Shown here piece after piece: positions 26,520-35,800 of a stretch of DNA of 64,000 bases. The stretch's first letter is position 1; each line of letters opens with the position of its first letter. Source of the DNA: Proteus terrae subsp. cibarius (GTDB lineage: Bacteria; Pseudomonadota; Gammaproteobacteria; Enterobacterales; Enterobacteriaceae); assembly GCF_011045835.1 (NCBI RefSeq), contig NZ_CP047349.1, positions 2,852,001 through 2,916,000 on the forward strand, given 5' to 3'. The notes below the pieces were generated by a model. That model was not told the DNA's origin, did no database searches, and saw only the letters and a program-made list of their open reading frames with translations. The translations under genes and the position numbers were made by a program.

Positions 26520-27199
26520 AGTGGTGCCTAACTGAGAGTGGTTTCGAGTGGATTAAAAACAACCCATTTCCACTGCCCCAAGAACAAGTTGCTCATTTAG
26601 CTTTTGACTTTATGAACATAAAACTTAAAACGAATCCTGATATAGTTCCATTAGATGAAGACACTCAAATAAATCCTTATAATCATCAACAAGTTAGTAG
26701 TCCAGATGACCGCCTAAACGATGCACTGAAAGAAATTCGTGAATCTATCGCCATTGATTTACTAGCAAATTTACTTCAAATATCTCCTACCCGCTTCGAA
26801 TTCATTGTATTAGATGTGCTACATAAATTAGGTTATGGCAGTCATCGTGATGATTTACAACGAGTTGGCGGTACAGGTGACGGTGGGATTGATGGGATCA
26901 TTTCGTTAGACAAACTTGGGTTAGAACGAATTTATGTACAAGCAAAACGCTGGCAAGGCACCGTAGGTCGCCCTGACTTACAAGCATTTTATGGCGCTCT
27001 TGCAGGACAAAAAGCCAAACGTGGAATTTTTATTACGACCTCTGGCTATACCGCTCATGCGATTGATTTTGCTAAATCCGTTGAGGGATTAGTTCTTATT
27101 GATGGTAACCGCTTAGTTAACCTAATGATGGATAATGAGATAGGCGTTAGTTCACAAGTTATTAAACTACCAAAGCTGGATATGGATTATTTTGAGTAG
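26516..27199 (+). CDS. Mrr-type restriction endonuclease, catalytic part
   Basis: A 227-aa frame starting at TTG (26516). Its beginning (LKWCLTESGFEWIKNNPFPLP) completes the winged-helix domain of the upstream fragment. The nuclease domain (about 105-215) has the PD-(D/E)xK signature GGTGDGGIDGII ... IYVQAKRW, with the Asp of GDGGIDG and the Gln-Ala-Lys in place. Mrr-like enzymes cut modified DNA. The catalytic residues look intact even though the gene is split. It sits directly upstream of the methyltransferase operon but is separated by a promoter region, so it may be an independent module. Confidence 0.82.
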   Translation: MKWCLTESGFEWIKNNPFPLPQEQVAHLAFDFMNIKLKTNPDIVPLDEDTQINPYNHQQVSSPDDRLNDALKEIRESIAIDLLANLLQISPTRFEFIVLDVLHKLGYGSHRDDLQRVGGTGDGGIDGIISLDKLGLERIYVQAKRWQGTVGRPDLQAFYGALAGQKAKRGIFITTSGYTAHAIDFAKSVEGLVLIDGNRLVNLMMDNEIGVSSQVIKLPKLDMDYFE

Positions 27200-27443
27200 T
27201 GATATTGATTCAATTATTTCTATCCTAAGCTTAATAGCTAAAACTCATAAATTTACCTAATAGATTGACATGTTAGACTACTAACATAAAATGCGTCAAA
27301 TATTAGTAAAACAAAATACTGATCTGTATGGACTAAAAAAATAAGAATGAACGTGAACCAGATGATGATGTAGAGCCCTTTCTGAAAAAATACTTAGAAT
27401 AGCTTTACGATTTGATATAGATGACCTTACTTGGAATGTGCTC
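27200..27443 (+). promoter_or_regulatory. Promoter region of the defence operon with a palindromic operator
   Basis: TTGACA (27265-27270), a 16-bp spacer and TAAAAT (27287-27292) form a good sigma-70 promoter. A perfect inverted repeat ATGTTAG-ACTA-CTAACAT (27270-27287) fills the spacer and touches both boxes, ideal for repression. About 145 bp of untranslated leader follows before the first gene. Confidence 0.65.
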
Positions 27444-27797
27444 ATGGAAATTAGTCAACTAATCTCACAACTCAAATTAACACCTAAAAATGTTACAACT
27501 ATATTCAATGATAATATTACATTGTGGCAATCACTAGGTTTCAGTCATACTCAAGTAACGCTTTGGCTGGCGTCATTATCTCTATCCAAAGAACTCAATA
27601 CAACTGATCAGATAACTTATGATATTACAGAGCATTTGATGTCGCTACTACAAAATGCTGGTGGACGAATGCCTTTAACGCAAGTACTAAAAAAACTTCC
27701 AGCCGGTATTACGACCAGTGAGCAACAAATACGCAGATTAGTACAAAATCACATGCAATTAGAGGTTAAAGGTCCCCTACTGGTATTGGTAAATTAA
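27444..27797 (+). CDS. Small winged-helix-like protein, first gene of the defence operon
   Basis: About 117 aa. The C-terminal part (LMSLLQNAGGRMPLTQVLKKLPAGITTSEQQIRRLVQNHMQLEVKGPLLVLV) looks like a winged-helix domain. The N-terminal 55 residues are helical. An in-frame GTG at 27438 is an alternative start. It could be the operon's autoregulator acting on the palindrome upstream, or a structural component. It is separated from the methyltransferase gene by 62 bp. No known family recognised. Confidence 0.6.
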   Translation: MEISQLISQLKLTPKNVTTIFNDNITLWQSLGFSHTQVTLWLASLSLSKELNTTDQITYDITEHLMSLLQNAGGRMPLTQVLKKLPAGITTSEQQIRRLVQNHMQLEVKGPLLVLVN

Positions 27798-27859
27798 TCA
27801 TTGCTGATAGACTAGCACTATCAATCATCTGCATTACTAAAGTAAAGTAAGAAGGCCAC

Positions 27860-30016
27860 ATGGCAAAAGAAGCAAAAACAAAAAGACAAGATCCGCAGCA
27901 GCAGCTCTCTGTACTATTTGAAAAATTAGTGAGTCAGCATATCGAGTTTACTCAGCCGCTGATCGAATTACCCGAGCATGAATTCGCCAAGGCTGGTCTC
28001 ATTCAAGGCCAGGTTGAAGGCAACTTAACGCCACCGGTCATGTTGATTGCGCTGGCAGAAGGCCATTGGGAATACGCCGCTGACACTGCAAAGTTTGATG
28101 ATTTAGCCTACCAGCTGTTAAGCGATATCGAAAGTGACTGGCCAGTATTTGCCGTTGTGGACGATGGCATGAACCAACGTATTTTGGCCTTGTTCGGTGC
28201 CGATGGATCTGACGGTACCCACGGTGCAGATACCCTGCCAAATCTGGAAGAATTGCGTAGCTTTGATCGCATGGAGCGCGACCCAACCTTCCGTTGGTCA
28301 ATGCGTGTCTATACCCGCTTAATGCAGCGTTTTGATGCCTTTCATGAGAGTGTTTACAGGGTACGTCGTGATAAAGTCACGAACAAAAACACTATCATTT
28401 ATGAGGTGGCTAAGCTTCTGTTTTTAGAAAGCTTTCGAGTCCACCACTCAAAAGAGCTAACTTTCGTTGACCATGAGGGAAATACTTGCGTCTTTAATGA
28501 AGTATTTAACTATGAATACGTTAGACGAAATGGAGAAAAAGCCGTTTCACAGATAAAAGCGGCGTTTAAAGCACTTAAGTCACATCCTGACTACATAGTC
28601 ACAGCTGATGATGGAACCCCAAATGGTATTTTTGATGAGGATGAATACCTTAAGCTGTCTGTTCCAGAAAACTATGTTGATTTACTTGAAGCTATTCAAA
28701 ACCTTGGCCCAGTAATTTCGAATGATGGAAAGATTGTCAAAAACTCTGGGTCACTTGCCGATGTATCAGGTGATTTATTAGGACGAGTGTTTGACGTATT
28801 TCTACGCGCTAAGTTCGAATCTAAAGGGGGCCTTGGAGTCTATCTAACTCCTAACCCAGTAAAACAAGCCATGCTGGAAATGGCAATTTATGATATTGCA
28901 GATGACGATAAAGTCATGGCGAAACTAACAAATGGAGATTTTAAGTTTTGTGATCCAACGTGTGGCTCATTTGGATTTGGTTCAGTAGCCCTGAGTCAAA
29001 TAGATAGACTTGTTGACTCTAAATTGGGCGGTCTGAGTGATAATCAAAAAGAAAAGTTAAAGCAAGACCTCAGAGATAATGCATTCACTGGTGCTGATAA
29101 CTCTACTGATATGATCATGCTAGCACGTGTGAATATGGCACTACAAAATGCACCTAAGGCAAAAATTATTCACGCATATAACTCATTAAGTACTCCAGCT
29201 CTAAGGCCTAACAGCTTCGATTTGATTTGTACGAACCCACCTTTTGGTACACCAAAATTTGCTAAAGATAAAAATAGCCAAGAGTCAAAACTAAAATATG
29301 AAGAAGAAATGGAACAAATCCTTGGTGGCTTCCGCCCTGCCGTAAAAGTTATGGATAGCTACAACGCCTGGTACGACCATGTAAAAATGAAGTGGCAAGA
29401 TATCGGTGATTTAGAGCTGGATGACAACGGCGAGCCTAAATGGGCGGGTTATCGTACCGATTTACGCAAAATGGGCGGTACTGATAAAAAGCCGTTTTAC
29501 AGCCTACAGCCTACAACCGCAGGGCTCGCGCTGGGCAGCAAACCCGATAGCAAGGGCAACTGGCAGCCGGTAGGTGCCACCATTGATCCCGCAGTATTGT
29601 TTATCGACCGCTGCCTGCAACTGCTTAAACCCGGTGGCCGTCTGTTAATAGTGCTGCCCGACGGTATTTTATGTAACTCCGGTGACCGCTATGTCCGTGA
29701 GTACATCATGGGGAAAAAAGACGAAAAAAACGGCGAGTTTGTTGGCGGTAAAGCCATTGTAAAAGCAGTAATTTCATTGCCGAGCGATTGCTTTAAGCTC
29801 TCCGGCACGGGCGCCAAAACCTCGATTTTGTATTTGCAAAAACGCCATGCTAACCCCAACCAACCAGAGCAATTTTTACCCGAGCCACAAACCGATGTAT
29901 TTATGGCAGTGGCGGAAACTCTGGGCTACGTGGTGAAAAACAACATCGAAGATTATAACGCTGGTGTCGCTAACGATCTGGATAAGATTGTGTCGGCTTA
30001 TAAGAGGGGGGAATAA
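27860..30016 (+). CDS. Type I-like DNA N6-adenine methyltransferase (HsdM-like)
   Basis: A 718-aa protein with an N-terminal domain of about 190 aa (fold unknown to me), the helical HsdM_N part, the S-adenosylmethionine motif FCDPTCGSFGFG (about 363-374) and the catalytic NPPFG (about 458-462), all typical of gamma-type N6-adenine methyltransferases. It would methylate host DNA with the specificity subunit encoded next (3-bp gap). The stretch 28350-29330, which holds the catalytic motifs, is visibly AT-richer than the ends of the gene, as in a recombined mosaic. No HsdR gene follows. In MADS-like systems such a methyltransferase marks self DNA. Confidence 0.88.
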   Translation: MAKEAKTKRQDPQQQLSVLFEKLVSQHIEFTQPLIELPEHEFAKAGLIQGQVEGNLTPPVMLIALAEGHWEYAADTAKFDDLAYQLLSDIESDWPVFAVVDDGMNQRILALFGADGSDGTHGADTLPNLEELRSFDRMERDPTFRWSMRVYTRLMQRFDAFHESVYRVRRDKVTNKNTIIYEVAKLLFLESFRVHHSKELTFVDHEGNTCVFNEVFNYEYVRRNGEKAVSQIKAAFKALKSHPDYIVTADDGTPNGIFDEDEYLKLSVPENYVDLLEAIQNLGPVISNDGKIVKNSGSLADVSGDLLGRVFDVFLRAKFESKGGLGVYLTPNPVKQAMLEMAIYDIADDDKVMAKLTNGDFKFCDPTCGSFGFGSVALSQIDRLVDSKLGGLSDNQKEKLKQDLRDNAFTGADNSTDMIMLARVNMALQNAPKAKIIHAYNSLSTPALRPNSFDLICTNPPFGTPKFAKDKNSQESKLKYEEEMEQILGGFRPAVKVMDSYNAWYDHVKMKWQDIGDLELDDNGEPKWAGYRTDLRKMGGTDKKPFYSLQPTTAGLALGSKPDSKGNWQPVGATIDPAVLFIDRCLQLLKPGGRLLIVLPDGILCNSGDRYVREYIMGKKDEKNGEFVGGKAIVKAVISLPSDCFKLSGTGAKTSILYLQKRHANPNQPEQFLPEPQTDVFMAVAETLGYVVKNNIEDYNAGVANDLDKIVSAYKRGE

Positions 30017-30019
30017 TAT

Positions 30020-31588
30020 ATGACTACCTCCCTGTTTAACCGTATAAGACCAGATCAAATCGCAGACCGACTTGATGGTGAATACTATGCAAAAGAATTA
30101 TTGGAAAATGAAACTAAGCTTAACCATTTCAATCAAGTAACTCTCGAGAATTGCGTTACAAAGATTCGTAATGCTATTTCTGACCTAACCTCAAATGGTA
30201 GTTTTGAATTTCTGAGAGGTATTCAGTTTAACAATACAAATGGAATACCTTATGTACGAACTCAAAACTTGATGGACGGTTATATAGATTTTTCGGATGG
30301 TATTTACGTCGATCTTAAATGTAAAGATATGGTTGCAAAGTCACTATGTGAAACTGGCGATTTGATTGTATGTCGAAAAGGTAAAGTTGGTGCGGCAAGC
30401 GCAGTATCAGCGGATATGCATGGTGCTGCAATCAGTGAAAATGTTACACGATTTCGCTTAGATAACTCTTATGACGCAGATTTTCTAGCAACATTCTTAA
30501 ATTCTAATCATGGAAGAATGAGATTTTTAAGAGAAGCGACTGGTGTTATTCAAAAATGGATAAACAATGAAAAGCTACGACAGATTAGAGTCATTAGAAT
30601 AGATTCTAGTGCAGAAAAATACATCGGGGATAAAGTTCGTCAAGCCGAGCAGTTGCGCGCTTGGGCGAAGCGGCTAGAAGTAAGATTAGCATTGCTCGAA
30701 AATCAAATACCTATCTCAAAGCATGTTGTCAGAGAGGCCAAACACTCAAAGGCTACCCTATCGTACCTAACAGAAAATAGATTAGATGCTCGTTACTATG
30801 CTAACAAACACCTCGATCTTTATGCTCAATTCACCGACGACTTTGAAAGCCTTGGTAGTATTTGCTCGAAATTTAAATATGGAGCGTCTATTGCTGCAAA
30901 TTACGTAAACACTGATGGATTACCTTTCATTCGAGGCAATGCTTTGTCACCTAACAGAATTAACAAAGACGACATAGTTTATCTAAATAGATCGCTAGAA
31001 GATGAGGTCAATAATTACTGCATCGAAGAGGATGATATATTAATAACCCGAAGTGGTACTGTCGGAGTAGCAGCTCACGTGACTTCAGAGTATGCGAAAT
31101 ATTGGTATGGTTCTTTCATTATAAAATGCACACTCTCAAATAAGTTATATTTACCAGCCTATGTGAGTTGGTACTTGAATTCATGGGTAGGTCAACAACA
31201 ATTTCGAAGGCTAGAAAATGGTGCTGTGCAGTTGAATATAAACATTGAAGAGTTGAGTTCAATTGCTATTTGGAAAGCATCACAGGATTTTCAGAACGAG
31301 ATACAGCAACTACTGTTCGAGCAGATAAGTGCTGTAAATCTGTCTAAATTACTAGCAAACACAGCTAAAACCCTGGTCGAAGCCCTGATCGAAGGCCAAC
31401 TGACCGAGCAACAACTAATCCAGGCCCAACAAGCCCTGGAAGATGGCGACAACAGCTTAGATCAGGCGATTTTAAGCAAACTAAGTACTGAGGGTTATTC
31501 CATTGAAGGTGCCACATCGCTATTTAGCGATGTGGATGAGTTATACAGTTTGCTGAAAGAGGCGGCACAAGCGGAGGTTGAAGAGTAA
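30020..31588 (+). CDS. Type I-like specificity subunit (HsdS-like)
   Basis: A 522-aa protein with two target-recognition domains (about 20-190 and 260-430), each ending in a conserved helix; the first contains NTNGIPYVRTQNLMDGYIDFSDG and the second NTDGLPFIRGNALSPNRINKDDI, two matching half-repeats as in HsdS. It would give DNA sequence specificity to the methyltransferase encoded upstream. It starts 3 bp after that gene. The middle is AT-rich while the last 200 bp are GC-richer, so the recognition part appears exchanged relative to the conserved C-terminus. Confidence 0.85.
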   Translation: MTTSLFNRIRPDQIADRLDGEYYAKELLENETKLNHFNQVTLENCVTKIRNAISDLTSNGSFEFLRGIQFNNTNGIPYVRTQNLMDGYIDFSDGIYVDLKCKDMVAKSLCETGDLIVCRKGKVGAASAVSADMHGAAISENVTRFRLDNSYDADFLATFLNSNHGRMRFLREATGVIQKWINNEKLRQIRVIRIDSSAEKYIGDKVRQAEQLRAWAKRLEVRLALLENQIPISKHVVREAKHSKATLSYLTENRLDARYYANKHLDLYAQFTDDFESLGSICSKFKYGASIAANYVNTDGLPFIRGNALSPNRINKDDIVYLNRSLEDEVNNYCIEEDDILITRSGTVGVAAHVTSEYAKYWYGSFIIKCTLSNKLYLPAYVSWYLNSWVGQQQFRRLENGAVQLNINIEELSSIAIWKASQDFQNEIQQLLFEQISAVNLSKLLANTAKTLVEALIEGQLTEQQLIQAQQALEDGDNSLDQAILSKLSTEGYSIEGATSLFSDVDELYSLLKEAAQAEVEE

Positions 31589-31590
31589 AA

Positions 31591-32892
31591 ATGGAGACCA
31601 GGGGCATGGACAGCATTACAACCAAGCAAAATAACGACACCGTAAATAGCGAAGCGGCACTTAACCTCTGCCTGCAGCTTTGGCAGCAAGGCGGTTTAAC
31701 CGCCAACAAAGCAGCGTTGTTACTGCCGGCTGTGCCTGCCCTCAGGTCACTGCTACAACCAATAATACAGCTGAAAAAGAACGATGCTGAAACCGATATC
31801 GTTAGCGCCTTTAGCCTCACTGCACCATTGCTGGATGCCTTTAACGATTTAAGCCAGTCAGGTGAATGGCAATTAGCGTTGTTAGGCTTAAACCCAGATG
31901 TTCGCCAACATTGGATAAATTTAGCTGCCGCTCGCTGCCAGGAAGCAGGCGCGATGAGTGACACAATGGTATTGGTTAAACTCATTCAGCAACTGGGCAA
32001 TGCCAGTGAATGGGTTTTAGCCCAACTGGAAGGCACTGCTACCATACCGCAAATCATTGCCGGCCCTCTGGCACAAACCGAACGCGATTTACTCGGTCAT
32101 AGCCTAAACGACAATGCTGCCATTCCCGCTCTATGTCGTATTTTGCGCACCAGCCATACCTTGTTTACCGTGAGCGAACAAAATGAACCACCGACACCTA
32201 TACAAGCGGTGGATGTCACCGCAAAACAACTGACAAATAACTGGTGTAGTGGGCGGTTGTTAGCACTCCCTAATACCTTGCTTGATGAACATGACCTTAA
32301 ACCCAATGCCGATTGGTTATTGGTGTCCCGCTCAAGTCATGACAACGTGCCGCTTACCCAGCTATTCGCCCAACAGCCCTGGTTATTTTTACTCAGTCTC
32401 ATTATCTTTGTGCAAGATGCCTGGGCTGCCGAGCAACGTGGCGGCTTGTTGCTCACCTTACCTGCCGGGCAAAATGCCTTTGCACCCGGTCAAATAAATG
32501 TGGCAGTACAAGGTATTGAAGGTGATGAGGTGAGCCTAGGCAGTTTGGCTGAGTTTCTTGTGCTTCTGCTCAATGAGCTCAATATCACCCTCTACCCGGC
32601 ACTCAATGCGAACACAGAAAGCATCAACCGTCTAAACCGCGCCCTAAGCTCATTCATCACCGAATTGCTGACACAAAAAATCTGGCAATTTACCGAGGCG
32701 GGTCGTGGCGAGTCCGGCCAATATCGAATTCACACAAGCTTCAGCGATGCCTGTTATAGCCTGCCGTTAGCACCGCTATTTGGCTACAAAAGCCAAACGT
32801 TACAACGGACCATTAAGCAACTGGCGCAAAACTGCTATGCCAATAAAAAACGCGCCTCCAATAGAATAAACCTTCAAGGATCGTCGTTATGA
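31591..32892 (+). CDS. Uncharacterised defence-operon protein (433 aa)
   Basis: A 433-aa, Leu/Ala-rich helical protein starting 2 bp after the specificity gene. No catalytic motif or membrane helix is obvious; one hydrophobic stretch (PWLFLLSLIIFVQDAWA) is probably a core helix. Its stop overlaps the start of the 1428-aa ATPase by 4 bp (ATGA). A second ATG (31606) is a possible start. It is probably a subunit that works with the ATPase. No family recognised. Confidence 0.7.
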   Translation: METRGMDSITTKQNNDTVNSEAALNLCLQLWQQGGLTANKAALLLPAVPALRSLLQPIIQLKKNDAETDIVSAFSLTAPLLDAFNDLSQSGEWQLALLGLNPDVRQHWINLAAARCQEAGAMSDTMVLVKLIQQLGNASEWVLAQLEGTATIPQIIAGPLAQTERDLLGHSLNDNAAIPALCRILRTSHTLFTVSEQNEPPTPIQAVDVTAKQLTNNWCSGRLLALPNTLLDEHDLKPNADWLLVSRSSHDNVPLTQLFAQQPWLFLLSLIIFVQDAWAAEQRGGLLLTLPAGQNAFAPGQINVAVQGIEGDEVSLGSLAEFLVLLLNELNITLYPALNANTESINRLNRALSSFITELLTQKIWQFTEAGRGESGQYRIHTSFSDACYSLPLAPLFGYKSQTLQRTIKQLAQNCYANKKRASNRINLQGSSL

Positions 32893-35800
32893 GTTTTGAA
32901 TTAAACGAACAGATGGTTGATAGCCTGGCAAAACAACATCGCTGGGCGGCGACGGGCGTATCAGATTATCCACCTCGCGACCCGTTAGTGGGCCAAAGCC
33001 GATTTTTCAAACGCTTTCAAACCTTTTTGCATACGGTAGATCACGACGATGATCGCTTTGCTCATGTGTTTGCCGTTGAAGCCGAATGGGGCCGGGGTAA
33101 ATCACGTTTAGGCCATGAATTGGTCGCGCAAATTAACGATTGCTCCAGGGGCTGGTTTGTCCGCGACGAACAAGGCCAACTACACAATAAGCAGCTGTTT
33201 AATCGCGATACGCAAGATAAATACCTGGCGCTCTATATTCGCTATTCGCAAGTGGCATCAGATTATCAAAACTCGGATAACTGGTTTGCTTTTGGTTTAT
33301 ATCAGGCGCTGTTGCCACTGGCCACCCAAACCTTTGATGGATCGATTCAAAGTGAAATTGCCAAACAAGCCTATGAACGCTTAATGCCATTTGGCTTTAA
33401 ATCTGAACTGTTAGCAGATGCCTTACAGTTGAACGCCAATCACAGCGAAGAAGACCTCTATACTGACCAATCGCTGGTAGTCAGTTTGGTGCAAGCCGCC
33501 TATAAAGTATTAAAGAGCTTTGGCGTGCAATATATGCTGGTGGTGCTGGATGAGCTGGAAACCGTTGCAGAAGCCGCCACCTTTGGCCTGGAGGATGAAC
33601 AAGATAAACGTCTCGATGGCCAGGCCATTCGCCTGATTGGTAAAGCAATTAAAGAGGAAGACCCTCGCCGTAAACTTCCATGGTTGCGCTATGTGGCGCT
33701 GTGTTCACCACTGCTTGGCCAGCAATTGCGCGAAATTCAATCGGTCGCACGCCGCTTTGAGTTAGTAGAACTTGAGCATAATGCCTTTGCCGATGTATCA
33801 GACTATGTGGCAAGCCTCTTAAAAGACGGCAAGCTGGGTTTTAATTACCCTGCTGGTTTAGTGGAAGCTGCATACGCCATGAGTGGTGCCAACTTCGGTT
33901 GGTTTAACGTGGTCATGGCTAATGTGGATGCAGTGCTGAGCCAATACCAACAAGCAGGCCGCAGTATCAAGGATGTGGGCGATTTATTTGAAGCTGTGCT
34001 GGCAGGCTCTGGCCGCGTGGCCAGGCATGTGCTGGATAAAGGTGCGATAGAAGGCATTCAAACTCGCGACCAGGCACTATTGACCGAATGTCGTAGTTTG
34101 CTCTACGGCCAATTACCCGTGCGCTTAGCTGAAATGGGCTATGCCACTGAACTGCTGGCGCTGAAAAACGAAGATCTGGACCCCATAGCCGCTCATTACC
34201 GCAAACTGAGCATTGACCGCCTACAGTGCCGACAAGCCCTGGAGCAAGCCAAATTCCGCCGCGATAAAGATGAATGGTACTACCCTGCAGTAGATCAAGC
34301 GCTGAACTTAGATACTTTGCTGGATAACCTGCGTACTTTTTCAATTAAAGAACAAGCCGCAAGCGGCGATAAAGACGCGGTATTACTGCCTCTGTCAAAA
34401 GGTGAGCTTAAATACTTACTCAGCTTACTGTATGACCACCCAGCGATTGAATTTGCTGCCGATGCCTTATGGCACAAGTTAGTGGGTGAAACTACCGAAC
34501 TGGACGCCAGCGAAGCAACGCATATTGGCCCCAGTGTGGCGATGTTACTGCGTCTGGATTTGCGCTATCGCAGCGCCCAGCAAAACTCGCTGATTTTTAA
34601 AGATCCCGCCATGGGCGATGCTCATGAACAGGCGATGAGTGAACTTAGCAAACAAAGCAGCCAGAAGCCGCTCATCAAGGCATTAACCCGTGTAACGGGC
34701 TTTGTACGTTTGCTGGATAACAACTGGCGCTATGATGAAAACTTGCTGAGTAATAAGGCGGGCAGCGACGATGCACCTCTGGCTATTTTAACCGAGCCCC
34801 GTGGCCGCCAGGGTGGTTTACTTACCCTTGATGGATTTAAGCTTCACCCAGAAGGTAAAGCCTTGTTTGCCTGGGTCAGTAACCTAATTGAGCTGAACAA
34901 TCTTCACACCTTTGCGGCAAACCACAGCCACCAAAATGGTCGCACGCCAGTATTAGCGTTAACCGCATCTGCACATCTCATGGAGCAATACAGCCGACTG
35001 GACGAAAGAAATGAGTTGCGTGATGCGATACTGCTGCATTATGTCAACCCAAGCGAAGCAGACCAGTTAGAGCGTATTGGATTAAGTTTGGCAGCATGCC
35101 AGTTGCACGGCGTGAATTTAACTGCCGACAGCTTTACCGCGAAATTCAAAAACAAGCTGCATGCCCTGACTACCTTTGCCACGGATGCCATTCACAAGTG
35201 GCGCCAGCGCTTGCAGAAGCGCGGTTTAATTGCATGGCCGTTAAAGGTAGATGGTAAGTTATCACCGAATGACCGCGACCTGTTGTTTAAAGGCTGGTAT
35301 CAGTTGGCCATTGCTCACCCTGAGTTAAACGGCATTCTCGATTTACAGCAGCAACACGGCGTGCCAGTGAATGAGCTGAGCAGCTTGTTGGATAAACTTA
35401 AGGTGCCGGGCAGCTATATTGCCAAAGGCTACACGGCCGATGAACATGCTGGGCTATTTACTGAACTTAATAATGTGCAGCGAAGCCAGGCGCAGATCCC
35501 ATTATTTTTAGCCCGTATTGCTCACCCTAATAAAAAGCACAAGTGGCAATTCGAAGGCTTTAAGCAACAGTTTTATTTCGCCTATGTGGCTGAAACGAAT
35601 GTTACCGCCAAAGGCGTGTTTAATGACTGGATGTGGTGGTGTGGAGAGCTGAACTTACTCACGTTAACCAATCCAACTGAAAAACAGGCAATTTGGGAGC
35701 ACTACCCGCGCTCCCGCTTAGAAAATGCCATTAGAGAAGCACAAAACTGGTTCAGCGGTAACGATATGGGCAGCTACGCGGCCAATGTGGAAGTCATGAG

